From Paracoccaceae bacterium (GTDB lineage: Bacteria; Pseudomonadota; Alphaproteobacteria; Rhodobacterales; Rhodobacteraceae), in the NCBI GenBank assembly GCA_030750975.1, contig JASMHC010000009.1, forward strand, positions 186,001 through 250,000: DNA of 64,000 nucleotides, in the 5' to 3' direction. Positions 25,911 through 34,960 of the stretch are shown piece by piece; the stretch's first letter is position 1; every line of letters begins with the position of its first letter. A model generated the notes under the pieces. The model saw only the letters and a list, made by a program, of their open reading frames with translations, was not told where the DNA came from and ran no database searches. A program made the position numbers and the translations under genes.

Positions 25911-26411
25911 ATGGACGACACAGCGGGCCGGGGCGGCGAAAATCTTCTTTTTCTGACAGATGAGCAGTTAAGAAAAGGGATCGAGGCGATGTTCTTTGCC
26001 TATCGCGGTTTCACGGCAGACCCTGATCGTATTCTGGCGCAGATGGCCTATGGTCGCGCGCATCATCGGGCGATCCATTTCGTTAATCGTGCGCCTGGTA
26101 CGACGGTAAACAATCTTCTGGCCACTTTGGGTGTGACCAAGCAGTCGCTGAACCGGGTGCTTCGAACCTTGATCGAAGACGGGCTGATCGAAAGCCGCGT
26201 GGGTACACGCGACAAGCGTGAACGCCATCTATTTCTTACGGATGAGGGGCGAGAGCTTGAACAAAAGCTTTCGGATGCGCAGCGTGCACGCATGCGGGCC
26301 GCGTTTCGCAAGGCCGGACCCGAGGCTGTCAGCGGGTTCCGCACCGTGTTAGAGGCGATGATGGACCCGGAATTGCTGCGCCATTTCCACAATGACCGGA
26401 GCACCATGTAA
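25911..26411 (+). CDS. petP: MarR-family regulator, PetP type
   Basis: The 166-residue protein has a MarR winged helix: APGTTVNNLLATLGVTKQSLNRVLRTLIEDGLIESRVGTRDKRERHLFLTDEGRELEQ. The wing motif DKRERHLFLT is clear. In Rhodobacter, PetP and PetR are a linked pair found upstream of the cytochrome bc1 genes and needed for growth; the same pair sits here beside ilvE. ATG at 25911 follows AGGG by 8 bases; the longer frame has no better site. The stop overlaps the petR start as TAATG, so translation is coupled. Confidence 0.93.
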   Translation: MDDTAGRGGENLLFLTDEQLRKGIEAMFFAYRGFTADPDRILAQMAYGRAHHRAIHFVNRAPGTTVNNLLATLGVTKQSLNRVLRTLIEDGLIESRVGTRDKRERHLFLTDEGRELEQKLSDAQRARMRAAFRKAGPEAVSGFRTVLEAMMDPELLRHFHNDRSTM

Positions 26412-27112
26412 TGTCGGATGTCGCCGCCCATCTTCTTGTTGTTGACGACGATGAACGCATTCGTGAATTGTTGCGACGCTACCTTGTCAAACAGGGTTTT
26501 CTTGTCAGTGTCGCCCGCGACGGCGATCATGCAAGGCGGCTGCTTGAAGGGCTTGAGTTTGATCTTATCGTCATGGACGTCATGATGCCGGGGGTGGATG
26601 GGATCAGCCTGACGCAAGAGCTGCGAAAAACCCTGACCTCGCCCATTTTGTTACTGACGGCCAAGGGGGAAACTCAGGACAGGATTTCCGGGCTTGAGGC
26701 CGGTGCGGACGATTATCTGACAAAACCTTTTGAACCGCGCGAGTTGCTTTTGCGCATCAACGCGATCTTGCGCAGGGTTCCGGACATGCCGGCATCTGAC
26801 ACCGGTCCGAAACTGATCAAGCTTGGCCCGCTGACCTATGATGCGGAACGATCCGAGCTGCAAAATGGCGATGATCCGGTTCGGTTGACCTCAACCGAAG
26901 TGCAGTTGATGCGTATTTTCACGTCGAATCTGGGTGATCCTGTCACGCGGTCGCAATTGGCGGAAGAACTGGGCCGGGACCGGGGGCAGGCGCAGGAACG
27001 CGCAGTGGATGTACAAATCACCCGGCTGCGCCGCAAGCTCGAGGCGGATCCGAAGCAACCGCGTTATCTGCAAACGGTGCGGGGTGCAGGCTATATGCTG
27101 GTTTCCGACTGA
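26411..27112 (+). CDS. petR: OmpR-family response regulator, PetR type
   Basis: The 233-residue regulator has a receiver domain with acidic pair VVDDDERI, the phospho-acceptor DLIVMDVMMPG (Asp near residue 54), LLLTAKGE and the switch Lys in DDYLTKPFEPREL. A C-terminal OmpR-type winged helix carries LTSTEVQLMRIFTSNLGDPVTRSQLAEEL and VDVQITRLRRKLEADPKQPRYLQTVRGAGYML. No histidine kinase gene is adjacent; in Rhodobacter the partner is also not encoded nearby. It is translated from a TAATG overlap with petP, and its stop abuts the convergent flgI stop. Confidence 0.95.
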   Translation: MSDVAAHLLVVDDDERIRELLRRYLVKQGFLVSVARDGDHARRLLEGLEFDLIVMDVMMPGVDGISLTQELRKTLTSPILLLTAKGETQDRISGLEAGADDYLTKPFEPRELLLRINAILRRVPDMPASDTGPKLIKLGPLTYDAERSELQNGDDPVRLTSTEVQLMRIFTSNLGDPVTRSQLAEELGRDRGQAQERAVDVQITRLRRKLEADPKQPRYLQTVRGAGYMLVSD

Positions 27113-28222
27113 TCACCGGATCACGAAATCGGCGTAGATCGCTCCGGCGGCTTTTACGCTTTTCAGGATGTCAATCATATCGCGCGGTCCGACGCCCAAG
27201 GCGTTTAGGCCGGCTACAACCTCGGATAAGGTCGCCTCGCCCTTCAGTTCGGCCATGGCAACGCCAGGCTCGTCGGTAATCTCGGCCGAGGTGCGCGGAA
27301 CAGTTACGGTTTCGCCTTCCGCAAACGGGTTTGGTTGAACGGCCATTGGCGTCTCTTCAACCCGAAGCGTAAGGTTGCCCTGGGCAACCGCAACCCGGGA
27401 TATCCGCACATCTTCTCCCATCACGATGGTGCCCGATCTTTGGTCGATCACCACTACGGCCTTGCGTTCGGGCACGACCTGGAGATTTTCAATTCTGCTG
27501 ACGAAATGGGCCGGGCTTGTGGTTCCTCGGCGTTCCAGATCGATCGCGATGGTTCCTGAATCCAACATCAGGGCGGTGTTCTGCCCGACAGCTGTGTTGA
27601 TCGCCTGCTCGATCCGGCTGGCCGTTGTAAAATCCGGAATACGTAAGGCAAGGCGCAGTTCGGTCAATTCGGAAAAGTCGAAATTGACCTCTTTCTCGAT
27701 ACGTCCACCGCCCGGAATACTGCCGGATGTCGGCACGCCGGTTGTGGTTGAGGCCGCCTCGCCTTCGGCAGAGACGCCGCCCGCCAGCACGCTGCCTTGC
27801 GCAACCGCATAGACAAAGCCATCCGCCGCATTTAACGGGGTCATGATCAGGGTCCCCCCCAACAGGCTTTTGGCGTCACCAATCGCCGAGACTGCCACAT
27901 CGACGCGCGACCCGGCGCGGGCAAATGGGGGCAATTCCGCGGTGACAAGAACCGCGGCGATGTTTTTGGGCCTGAACTGTTCGCCTGAAATGTTGATCCC
28001 AAGCCGCTCAAGTACATTCGCCAGAATTTCTTCGGTGAAAGGGGCGTTGCGAATGCCATCGCCTGTCCCGTTTAGGCCCACAACAAGGCCATAGCCAACA
28101 AGATCATTTCCGCGGACCCCGTCAATTTCGACAAGGTCTTTCAGGCGAACGACTTCGGCAAACGCGAAGGTCGGACACAACAAAAAAATCGCGAGCAAAC
28201 GCGGTAAAAATGCTTTCATCAT
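27113..28222 (-). CDS. flgI: Flagellar P-ring protein
   Basis: FlgI forms the periplasmic P ring around the flagellar rod in the peptidoglycan layer. The 369 residues start with a Sec signal peptide (AIFLLCPTFAFA) and the signature RLKDLVEIDGVRGNDLVGYGLVVGLNGTGDG. GGTLIMTPLNAADGFVYAVAQGSV and the C-terminal segment LSEVVAGLNALGVGPRDMIDILKSVKAAGAI follow; all are typical. It is the last gene of a flgE-flgK-flgL-flgI run and starts within the flgL stop (ATGA). Confidence 0.97.
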   Translation of the reverse strand: MMKAFLPRLLAIFLLCPTFAFAEVVRLKDLVEIDGVRGNDLVGYGLVVGLNGTGDGIRNAPFTEEILANVLERLGINISGEQFRPKNIAAVLVTAELPPFARAGSRVDVAVSAIGDAKSLLGGTLIMTPLNAADGFVYAVAQGSVLAGGVSAEGEAASTTTGVPTSGSIPGGGRIEKEVNFDFSELTELRLALRIPDFTTASRIEQAINTAVGQNTALMLDSGTIAIDLERRGTTSPAHFVSRIENLQVVPERKAVVVIDQRSGTIVMGEDVRISRVAVAQGNLTLRVEETPMAVQPNPFAEGETVTVPRTSAEITDEPGVAMAELKGEATLSEVVAGLNALGVGPRDMIDILKSVKAAGAIYADFVIR

Positions 28223-29157
28223 AGGTAATTCGTCAGGCTGAGTTTCGAAATTCTGGCGGTCGCCGCGAGCAGTGTTTCCAAACGCAAGGTCGCCGTTTGA
28301 AGCTGTGTCGCGGCTTCGTACGGATCTGCCGCCGTCAGCTCATTTCGAAGGAATTCCAGGGCCTCATGCTCGGATGCATTCCGGCTTAGAACACTGTCAA
28401 GGCGATCCTCGCGCTGGCCAATATTTGCCTGTGTCGAAACCAGTTGGTCTTGCATCTGCATTACACTGGTCGCGATATCCTGTCGCTCGGGCGCGGTTTC
28501 CCCGGAACGCCCCAAAGCGAGCAGCGACAGAGATGACAGTATGTCGCTGAATTGCGGCTGAATTGACGGATCGTTTGTCGAGACACTTTGGTTCGGGGCC
28601 ACGGGCACCGGTGCCTGCGGCTCAGAATTCTCTGGATCAATGGCCTGTTGAATAACCGAACGGGCGACATCCGTTGGCGGTTGATCCGGTTGCGCAGCTA
28701 TTGCGGCACCGATTTGCGTAAAAAGCTGATTTGGTTCCATGACTGCCGAACCTTGATTGAACACAGTCCGACCGCCGATATTTGATTTAAGAAGGCTGAC
28801 AACCGCGTCAAAGGATTGTCGGGCGACCACCTGCAAGGGGGGCTGGACGCCATCTTCATTCTGGAAAGAAAGTGCCGCATCGGCCACATTCGCAAGAATT
28901 GAGCGAACCTGATCCAGCCCGCGTTGTTGCGCACCGAATATTGTCTGAACCTCATTGATATTGGTTTTATAGGCTTGCAACAGGTTCTGATCGCTTTGAA
29001 GGGCGCGCAGCTGGCCGGTTTCTCCGTTCAAGTATTCACGCAATTTGCTGACACGACCGGTGGCGAGTTCGTCGGTTTTAACCTGAATCAAACTGCGCAG
29101 GTTTCGGGTTTGGTTTTGCAGCAAAGCGTTTCGGGCAATGTCACCAATCGGGGTCAT
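28219..29157 (-). CDS. flgL: Flagellar hook-associated protein 3 (FlgL-like)
   Basis: FlgL is the junction protein between hook-associated protein 1 and the flagellin filament. The 312 residues begin with a flagellin-type N-terminal helix (IARNALLQNQTRNLRSLIQVKTDELATGRV) that carries the coiled-coil D0/D1 pattern. They end with LQTATLRLETLLAATARISKLSLTNYL, the matching C-terminal helix. The central part is short and variable. Its place directly after flgK identifies it as FlgL rather than flagellin. The overlaps are flgL-flgI ATGA and a 4-base gap from flgK. Confidence 0.9.
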   Translation of the reverse strand: MTPIGDIARNALLQNQTRNLRSLIQVKTDELATGRVSKLREYLNGETGQLRALQSDQNLLQAYKTNINEVQTIFGAQQRGLDQVRSILANVADAALSFQNEDGVQPPLQVVARQSFDAVVSLLKSNIGGRTVFNQGSAVMEPNQLFTQIGAAIAAQPDQPPTDVARSVIQQAIDPENSEPQAPVPVAPNQSVSTNDPSIQPQFSDILSSLSLLALGRSGETAPERQDIATSVMQMQDQLVSTQANIGQREDRLDSVLSRNASEHEALEFLRNELTAADPYEAATQLQTATLRLETLLAATARISKLSLTNYL

Positions 29158-29161
29158 GTGT

Positions 29162-30439
29162 TCATCCTATTTTAATCAGGTCGTCCAACATGTTGCCAAC
29201 AACCTGCAAAGCCTTGGCATTGGCCGCATAGATTTTCTCAATCCGGATCAGTTTTTGAAGCTCACTGTCGGTGTCAACAGCCGTAGAATCCTTCAATTCA
29301 ATCAGCGCCGCGCTTGAAGACCGCGCAGAACCAAGACGATCTTCTGCGTTCAGGACCTGTGTTGAAAGGGACGTCGACAGATCAGAAACCAAAGCCGAAA
29401 ACCTGCGATTTCCGGTATTGAGTGCGGTTAATGCGGCGTTTGCGTCAATTGTCGAAACGTCACCAGAATATCCGAGCGCAACGGCGTCGGGTGACGGCGC
29501 ATCGAAACCAAATAAGGGTCCGTCTGAAGCCACACCTGAGAGGCGCGAGACCAGAGTTTCGGAAAGCGCGGTTATCTGCGAATAAATTTCGGGTGCAGCC
29601 GTATCGCGAATTTCCAGAAGAGACGCGAGCTTGCCCGAGGTCGGTATTTGGAACGCATTTCCGTTCAGGATGGGAAGGTCAAGTGTTTCGCCCTCAACCG
29701 ACATGTCACTGGTAACGACATTTCTGGAATTTAAGTCGATTGCCGATGCGGATTGATCCAGCAGGAATTGCCCCTTTGGGGTCATCAGGGCGATCCGGCC
29801 GTAATCCCGGGCGACCGCCTTGACGGGCACGATTTGTGATACCTTGTCGATTAATGCCTGACGCGCATCCTCGAGCGCGGCTGTGTTTTGGCCGTGCGAC
29901 TTGGCTATACTTCCGTTAAGTTCGGCGATTTTTTCAAGGTCGGCATTCAGCGCAGAGATCACGCCGGAAATCTCTCGGTCGGCATCTGATCGGATGTTTT
30001 GTATGCCTGAGCCGATGGTTCTGATTTTTTCGGCAAGATCGTCCGCCGCCTGATTGGCGTTCGATTGGCGAACGGTATCCTCTGGTCGGCTTGCCAGGGA
30101 AACGAGGCTTGTCTCAAACTTTGAGGAAATGTCATACAGGCTGCCCGGATCATCGAAAGTGCCAACCAACCGGTCGATTTCCTCGAGACTTCTCAAGGAC
30201 TGGGCGTTTCCGGCAGCTTGCGCATTCACCAGCCAGATTTGCCCTTGCGTGCGCTGATCCACAAGCCGAGAGGTGCCAGTGACCCGCGCACCACCTTCGG
30301 TCCGCGACATGATTGTCACCTCGCGCTTGCCATAGTTTTCCGTCAGCGCATTGGCGAGGTTTGAGGATGTGGCCCCAACTGCCCTCAGGGCAACTGTCAG
30401 ACCAGAGGAGGCATTGTTAAAGGCGGCGCCAAGGCTCAT
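29162..30439 (-). CDS. flgK: Flagellar hook-associated protein 1
   Basis: FlgK caps the hook and joins it to FlgL. The 425 residues start with the flagellar axial-protein motif SLGAAFNNASSGLTVALRAVGATSSNLANALTENYGKREV. Next comes VDQRTQGQIW, and the chain ends with ELQKLIRIEKIYAANAKALQVVGNMLDDLIKIG, the conserved C-terminal rod/hook helix. It is shorter than the enterobacterial protein (about 550), with a reduced central domain, as in other Rhodobacterales. It lies in the minus-strand flg run between flgE and flgL. Confidence 0.95.
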   Translation of the reverse strand: MSLGAAFNNASSGLTVALRAVGATSSNLANALTENYGKREVTIMSRTEGGARVTGTSRLVDQRTQGQIWLVNAQAAGNAQSLRSLEEIDRLVGTFDDPGSLYDISSKFETSLVSLASRPEDTVRQSNANQAADDLAEKIRTIGSGIQNIRSDADREISGVISALNADLEKIAELNGSIAKSHGQNTAALEDARQALIDKVSQIVPVKAVARDYGRIALMTPKGQFLLDQSASAIDLNSRNVVTSDMSVEGETLDLPILNGNAFQIPTSGKLASLLEIRDTAAPEIYSQITALSETLVSRLSGVASDGPLFGFDAPSPDAVALGYSGDVSTIDANAALTALNTGNRRFSALVSDLSTSLSTQVLNAEDRLGSARSSSAALIELKDSTAVDTDSELQKLIRIEKIYAANAKALQVVGNMLDDLIKIG

Positions 30440-30444
30440 AATCG

Positions 30445-31746
30445 TTACCGTTTGATGTTGGTTGTTTCCTGAAGCATTTCATCGACTGTCTGGATGACTT
30501 TCGCATTTGTCGAATACGCCCGCTGGGTCTGGATCAGGTCGGTCAGTTCACCGGCCACGTCGGTGGCTGATTCCTCGCGCGCGTAGCCAACAATCTCACC
30601 CGTCGGACCGCTGCCCGCATCCCAAAGGAAGAACGTGCCGCTGGTTGTGGAAGGCCGATATGTTTGCTGATCAAGAGCGGTCAGCCCGTTGGCGTTGGGC
30701 ATGTCGACCAGCGGAATCTGGTATATTGTCCGGTACACGCCGGTGTCGAACAGCGCGTTCACACGCCCGCTTGCGTCAACCTCCACCCCGATCATCGCGC
30801 TGGTCGGAGAGCCGTTTTTGCTAAGCTTCAACGGCACAAACGTGTCTGACAATTGTGTCATTCCCGTCTCATCGCCAAGACCGCCAATATGGATATCGAT
30901 GTCTCCACGGGCGGCTGTGACCGAGATTTTTCCTGTGTCTGAACTGTATTCGCCGCCGATGGATGTTGTGACTGAGGCAAGCGTGCCACCCGCCTCGCGG
31001 CTGTCTTCGAAATTCAGGATATAGTCGCCGACTATGGCGTTTTCCGATGCACCGTCGCGCAGGATCATCCGCCACGAATTCGAAGCACCGCTTTCAGGCA
31101 CAACGGGAACAAATTCAACATTCATGGATTGGACCAGCCCGAGGTTGTCGTAATAGGCGACCGAAAGCTCTTGTGTGGTTCCGGCAGAACCGGCGATTGT
31201 GTCGGTTGCCGGAAGGTTAAGGCCAAGATTGATTTCGGTCGTTGCCTGACCATCCAATTGGTTCGCGTTGATCTGAATCGGTTTCAATCCTTCGGCGGTA
31301 TCGCGTGGATAGGTCGGGATTGTGCCGTCGGAATCTGCCGGCCAGCCCATCAGGATCATTCCAGATTCATTTCGCAGATATCCCGCATCGTCTGGCCGGA
31401 ATGACCCGGTCGTCGTCAACAGCATCTCGGGCGAGCCTTCCGCCCCCGGAACAAAAGCGCCCGGCGTCACCGGCAGCAGGCCGCGGCCACGAATGGCAAG
31501 ATCGGTCGGGTTCGAACTGGTGACCAGTGTGCCACCTTCCGAGATCAACCGTTGCGTGCTGGCCCTGACGCCGCCTGCGGCGTATTTGCCGCCATTGCCG
31601 CCGGTAACCATTGATTGAAACGTGGTTTCCACCCGCCTGTATCCATAAGTGGATGCATTGGCGATATTGTCCGAAATCGACGCGAGTTTTGAGGCATTGG
31701 CGTTAAGCCCGGCCACACCGGCATTAAGCGAAGAGGAAATCGTCAT
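30445..31746 (-). CDS. flgE: Flagellar hook protein
   Basis: FlgE polymerises into the flexible hook. The 433 residues have the N-terminal motif MTISSSLNAGVAGLNANASKLASISDNIANASTYGYRRVETTFQSM and the domain GGVRASTQRLISEGGTLVTSSNPTDLAIRGRG. The C-terminus is VAGELTDLIQTQRAYSTNAKVIQTVDEMLQETTNIKR. The ATG has AAGGGCG 8 bases upstream. It is the first gene of the flgE-flgK-flgL-flgI unit. A long inverted repeat at 31818-31857 lies in its upstream region. Confidence 0.96.
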   Translation of the reverse strand: MTISSSLNAGVAGLNANASKLASISDNIANASTYGYRRVETTFQSMVTGGNGGKYAAGGVRASTQRLISEGGTLVTSSNPTDLAIRGRGLLPVTPGAFVPGAEGSPEMLLTTTGSFRPDDAGYLRNESGMILMGWPADSDGTIPTYPRDTAEGLKPIQINANQLDGQATTEINLGLNLPATDTIAGSAGTTQELSVAYYDNLGLVQSMNVEFVPVVPESGASNSWRMILRDGASENAIVGDYILNFEDSREAGGTLASVTTSIGGEYSSDTGKISVTAARGDIDIHIGGLGDETGMTQLSDTFVPLKLSKNGSPTSAMIGVEVDASGRVNALFDTGVYRTIYQIPLVDMPNANGLTALDQQTYRPSTTSGTFFLWDAGSGPTGEIVGYAREESATDVAGELTDLIQTQRAYSTNAKVIQTVDEMLQETTNIKR

Positions 31747-31817
31747 GAAGCGCCCTTACTGTTCAAGAATCAACTTCTTCAACAGCTACAGGAACAGGCT
31801 TAACGGCCTCCTAAGGC

Positions 31818-31857
31818 GTTTCGCCCGATTGTTGAGACACAGGCAATCTGGCGAAAC
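31818..31857. other. Long inverted repeat between motB and flgE
   Basis: GTTTCGCC-c-GATTG pairs with CAATC-t-GGCGAAAC around a 12-base loop, a 13-bp stem with one mismatch. There is no T run in the motB direction. It may end the motB transcript weakly or act as an operator about 70-110 bases upstream of flgE. Confidence 0.5.
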
Positions 31858-31927
31858 CTATTGATATTGAGTGCGTTTCAAAAGCAACTTCGCGTCTCAG
31901 ATTAACCTCGAAACCCCAAAAAAATTT

Positions 31928-32785
31928 TCAGGAATCACCCCCACTGCGCAGGACTATGACCTCGATGCGGTTGTTGCGGATCGACATCGGGTTGAAGTTA
32001 TTCGGCCTGGAATCGCCAAAACCCGTCACTTTTCGAAAGCGCTTGGGGTCCGAACCGTTGGCGCCCAGTAATTCACGCATCACATCGGCTTTGGCCGTGC
32101 TTTCCTTCCACACCGGATTATTCTGCAACACAATCGGTCTGGCCCGAACATGTGCCCCGACGGCCAGATCATTGGTCAGGCTTCGCAAGTTGTGGGCAAG
32201 CACAACGGCCATGTCGCGAAGGATCGGCGCGGGCGTCACCCCGTCTGCCAGAAACAGCGGTGATCCTTCCAACGCAAAAAGCTCGATCACAAGACCTTCG
32301 TCTGTCACGCGGGTGATGATTTGCCGGAAAACATTGTCGTCCACCATGCTTTCCCCGCTGCGACCCAAAAGACGCTCCTCCAGAGCGTTCAGGGCATCGT
32401 TGCTTTCACCATCTTCGCGGGCGGCGCCTTCCACGCTTGCGCCCTGTGCACCGCGGGCCTGACGCGCCTCGGTCGGATAGCGGTTTGACGCGCCCATGCC
32501 CATTTGCGGCAGCACCTCTTCCGAGAACACGCTGTCACCGCCGAACGAACCGTCTCCGCCGCCGGAAATCCGGTTCACGGGAATCGTCGGGTTGAAATAA
32601 TCTGCAATACCTTTGCGTTGTTGTTCCGTTGTTGCGTTCAGCAGCCACATCAACATGAAAAAGGCCATCATGGCAGTGACAAAATCGGCATAGGCCACTT
32701 TCCACGCGCCGCCGTGGTGCCCGCCGGCTTCCACGACCTTTTTTCGTTTGATGATGACCGGTGCCGCGTTTGACTGCGCACTCAT
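31928..32785 (-). CDS. motB: Flagellar motor stator protein MotB
   Basis: MotB anchors the proton-driven stator to peptidoglycan. The 285 residues have a short cytoplasmic tail (PVIIKRKKVVEAGGHHGG) and one transmembrane helix, WKVAYADFVTAMMAFFMLMWLLNAT, with the conserved proton-binding Asp. A plug/linker follows (GIADYFNPT). The C-terminal OmpA-like domain includes VTGFGDSRPNNFNPMSIRNNRIEVIVL. No motA is adjacent in this window. The gene is on the same strand as flgE, 181 bases upstream. Confidence 0.96.
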   Translation of the reverse strand: MSAQSNAAPVIIKRKKVVEAGGHHGGAWKVAYADFVTAMMAFFMLMWLLNATTEQQRKGIADYFNPTIPVNRISGGGDGSFGGDSVFSEEVLPQMGMGASNRYPTEARQARGAQGASVEGAAREDGESNDALNALEERLLGRSGESMVDDNVFRQIITRVTDEGLVIELFALEGSPLFLADGVTPAPILRDMAVVLAHNLRSLTNDLAVGAHVRARPIVLQNNPVWKESTAKADVMRELLGANGSDPKRFRKVTGFGDSRPNNFNPMSIRNNRIEVIVLRSGGDS

Positions 32786-32973
32786 TCATCCACCTAATCT
32801 CCCACCCGGAGATCAGGGATAGTTCATGTGTGTGAACGAGGGGTTAAAAACGGTGCGCGGCGCGGGCCTACCCGCCGGATAGCGCGGACAATTTGAATCG
32901 CTTTGTGTCTGTGCTGCTTTGCCTCTAAACAAGCGATATGGGGGAACAAAGAAATTTTGGTCAGGAAGTACAT

Positions 32974-33582
32974 ATGAAAGCTTCAAGCTCAGCTTTGATC
33001 GTTGTTGACGTGCAAAATGATTTTTGCCCGGGCGGAGCGTTGGCCGTCCCCGGCGGGGATGAGGTCGTACCAGTTATCAACGCTATGATGCCCGAGTTTC
33101 AAACGGTAGTATTGACACAAGATTGGCACCCTTCCGGGCATTCGTCATTTGCCAGCCAGCATGACGGAAAGGCACCTCTAGAGACCACCGAGATGAGTTA
33201 CGGCACACAGGTTCTTTGGCCGGATCACTGTGTACAGGGATCACGTGGGGCCGAGTTTCACGCGGCCCTGAACACTGATCCCGCCCAATTGATCATCCGC
33301 AAGGGGTTCCGTGCTGGGATCGACAGCTATTCAGCGTTTTTCGAGAATGATCAGAAAACACCGACCGGGCTGTTGGGCTATCTGCAAACACGCGGTGTTA
33401 CCTCGCTTGTGATGACCGGATTGGCGACGGATTTTTGCGTGAACTACTCGGCCCAGGATGCGGCGCGCCTTGGGTTCGAGGTAACTGTTGACCTTCAGGC
33501 CTGTCGTGGCATCGATCTGGGTGGAAGTTTGAATGAAGCCTTGCGGGATATGAAGGCAATGGGCATCACGATCAGCGCTTAG
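32974..33582 (+). CDS. pncA: Nicotinamidase
   Basis: PncA hydrolyses nicotinamide to nicotinate in the NAD salvage pathway. The 202-residue isochorismatase-fold protein shows the catalytic Asp in LIVVDVQNDFCPGGALAVPGGDE, the metal ligands in TQDWHPSGHSSFAS, the Lys in IIRKGF and the catalytic Cys in GLATDFCVNYSAQDA. ATG at 32974 has AGGAAG 5-6 bases upstream; the longer frame adds a dozen unconserved residues. It is followed by pncB, the next enzyme of the pathway. Confidence 0.97.
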   Translation: MKASSSALIVVDVQNDFCPGGALAVPGGDEVVPVINAMMPEFQTVVLTQDWHPSGHSSFASQHDGKAPLETTEMSYGTQVLWPDHCVQGSRGAEFHAALNTDPAQLIIRKGFRAGIDSYSAFFENDQKTPTGLLGYLQTRGVTSLVMTGLATDFCVNYSAQDAARLGFEVTVDLQACRGIDLGGSLNEALRDMKAMGITISA

Positions 33583-33642
33583 CACGTGACACGAGCGGTC
33601 ATTTCCAGATATCAAACCGCCTGAACATTACGGGAGTTTCCC

Positions 33643-34932
33643 TTGGACATTGCGACGCGCGTTTATAACCACAAGTGGAAAATCGATCCGATTGTGCGGT
33701 CGTTGATTGATACGGATTTCTACAAACTTCTGATGTGTCAAAGCATCTTTCGCTACAAGCCGGATACTCAGGTCAAGTTTTCCTTGATCAACCGTGCGAA
33801 AGACATCCGCCTTGCCGAACTGATCGACGAGGGCGAGTTGCGCGAGCAATTGGATCATATTCGCGGGCTGTCCTTGTCACGCGGGGAAAGCACCTGGATG
33901 CGCGGCAATACGTTTTACGGCAAGCGCCAGATGTTCCGGCCGGATTTCATGGACTGGCTGGAAGGGGTGCGTTTGCCGCCTTACCATCTGGAAAAACACG
34001 ACGGACAGTACGAGCTGACTTTCGAAGGCAACTGGCCCGAGGTGATGCTTTGGGAAATCCCCGCACTGGCCGTTCTGATGGAGCTTCGCGGCCGAGCGGT
34101 TCTTGGTGAAATGGGCCGGTTCGAATTGCAGGTTCTGTACGCTCGGGCCATGACCAAGCTTTGGGAAAAGATCGAGAAGTTGCGTAATGTCGACGGATTG
34201 CGCATTGCCGATTTCGGCACCCGCCGCCGGCATTCCTTTATGTGGCAGGACTGGGCCGTGCAGGCGATGATAGAAGGGTTGGGCGACAAATTTGTCGGTA
34301 CGTCCAACTGCCTGATCGCTATGCGGCGCGAGGTTGAGGCGATTGGAACAAACGCCCATGAATTACCGATGATCTATTCGGCTTTGGCCGAAACCGACGA
34401 AAGCCTGAAACGGGCGCCATATGATGTTCTGGCAGACTGGCAGGAAGAACATGACGGCAATCTCAGGATCATTCTGCCCGATACATATGGAACCGAGGGG
34501 TTCCTGAGAAACGCACCGGATTGGCTGGCGTCATGGACGGGTATCCGCATTGACAGTGGTGATCCTGAAAGCTCGGCCGAGATTGCGATCCAGTGGTGGA
34601 AAGATCGCGGTGAAGATCCGGCGGAAAAGCTGATTATTTTCTCGGATGGTCTGGATGCCGAGAAGATGGTGCAGTTACACAGACAATTCAGTGGCCGGAC
34701 CAAGGTTTCCTTCGGTTGGGGAACGCTTCTGACCAATGACTTCCGCGGGCTGGTTGAACAAGATGCGCTCGCGCCGTTCTCACTGGTCTGCAAGGCGGTT
34801 TCCGCCAATGGGCGGCCCACCGTCAAACTGTCCGACAACCCGAATAAAGCCATGGGGCCTGCCAACGAGGTTGAGCGCTATAAACGGGTGTTCGGCGTTG
34901 GTGAGCAGGTTGCCCAAGCGGTCGTCGTTTAG
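33643..34932 (+). CDS. pncB: Nicotinate phosphoribosyltransferase
   Basis: PncB joins nicotinate to PRPP, with ATP hydrolysis, to give nicotinate mononucleotide. The 429 residues carry LIDTDFYKLLMCQSIFRYKPDTQVKFSLINR and DFGTRRRHSFMWQDWAVQAM. The phospho-His region is VGTSNCLIAMRREVEAIGTNAHELPMIY. The phosphate-binding segments are GIRIDSGDPE and IIFSDGLDAEKM, followed by FGWGTLLTNDF. The start is TTG at 33643 with GGGAG 6 bases upstream; no better ATG exists before the conserved region. It is co-directional with pncA, 60 bases downstream. Confidence 0.95.
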   Translation: MDIATRVYNHKWKIDPIVRSLIDTDFYKLLMCQSIFRYKPDTQVKFSLINRAKDIRLAELIDEGELREQLDHIRGLSLSRGESTWMRGNTFYGKRQMFRPDFMDWLEGVRLPPYHLEKHDGQYELTFEGNWPEVMLWEIPALAVLMELRGRAVLGEMGRFELQVLYARAMTKLWEKIEKLRNVDGLRIADFGTRRRHSFMWQDWAVQAMIEGLGDKFVGTSNCLIAMRREVEAIGTNAHELPMIYSALAETDESLKRAPYDVLADWQEEHDGNLRIILPDTYGTEGFLRNAPDWLASWTGIRIDSGDPESSAEIAIQWWKDRGEDPAEKLIIFSDGLDAEKMVQLHRQFSGRTKVSFGWGTLLTNDFRGLVEQDALAPFSLVCKAVSANGRPTVKLSDNPNKAMGPANEVERYKRVFGVGEQVAQAVVV

Positions 34933-34954
34933 GGTGCCCCTTAGGCGCGCACCC
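34932..34954. terminator. Short hairpin between convergent pncB and ligC
   Basis: GGGTGC and GCACCC form a 6-bp stem starting at the pncB stop, in a 28-base gap between convergent genes. It has no U-tract, so terminator function is tentative. Confidence 0.4.
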
Positions 34955-34960
34955 GACGTT

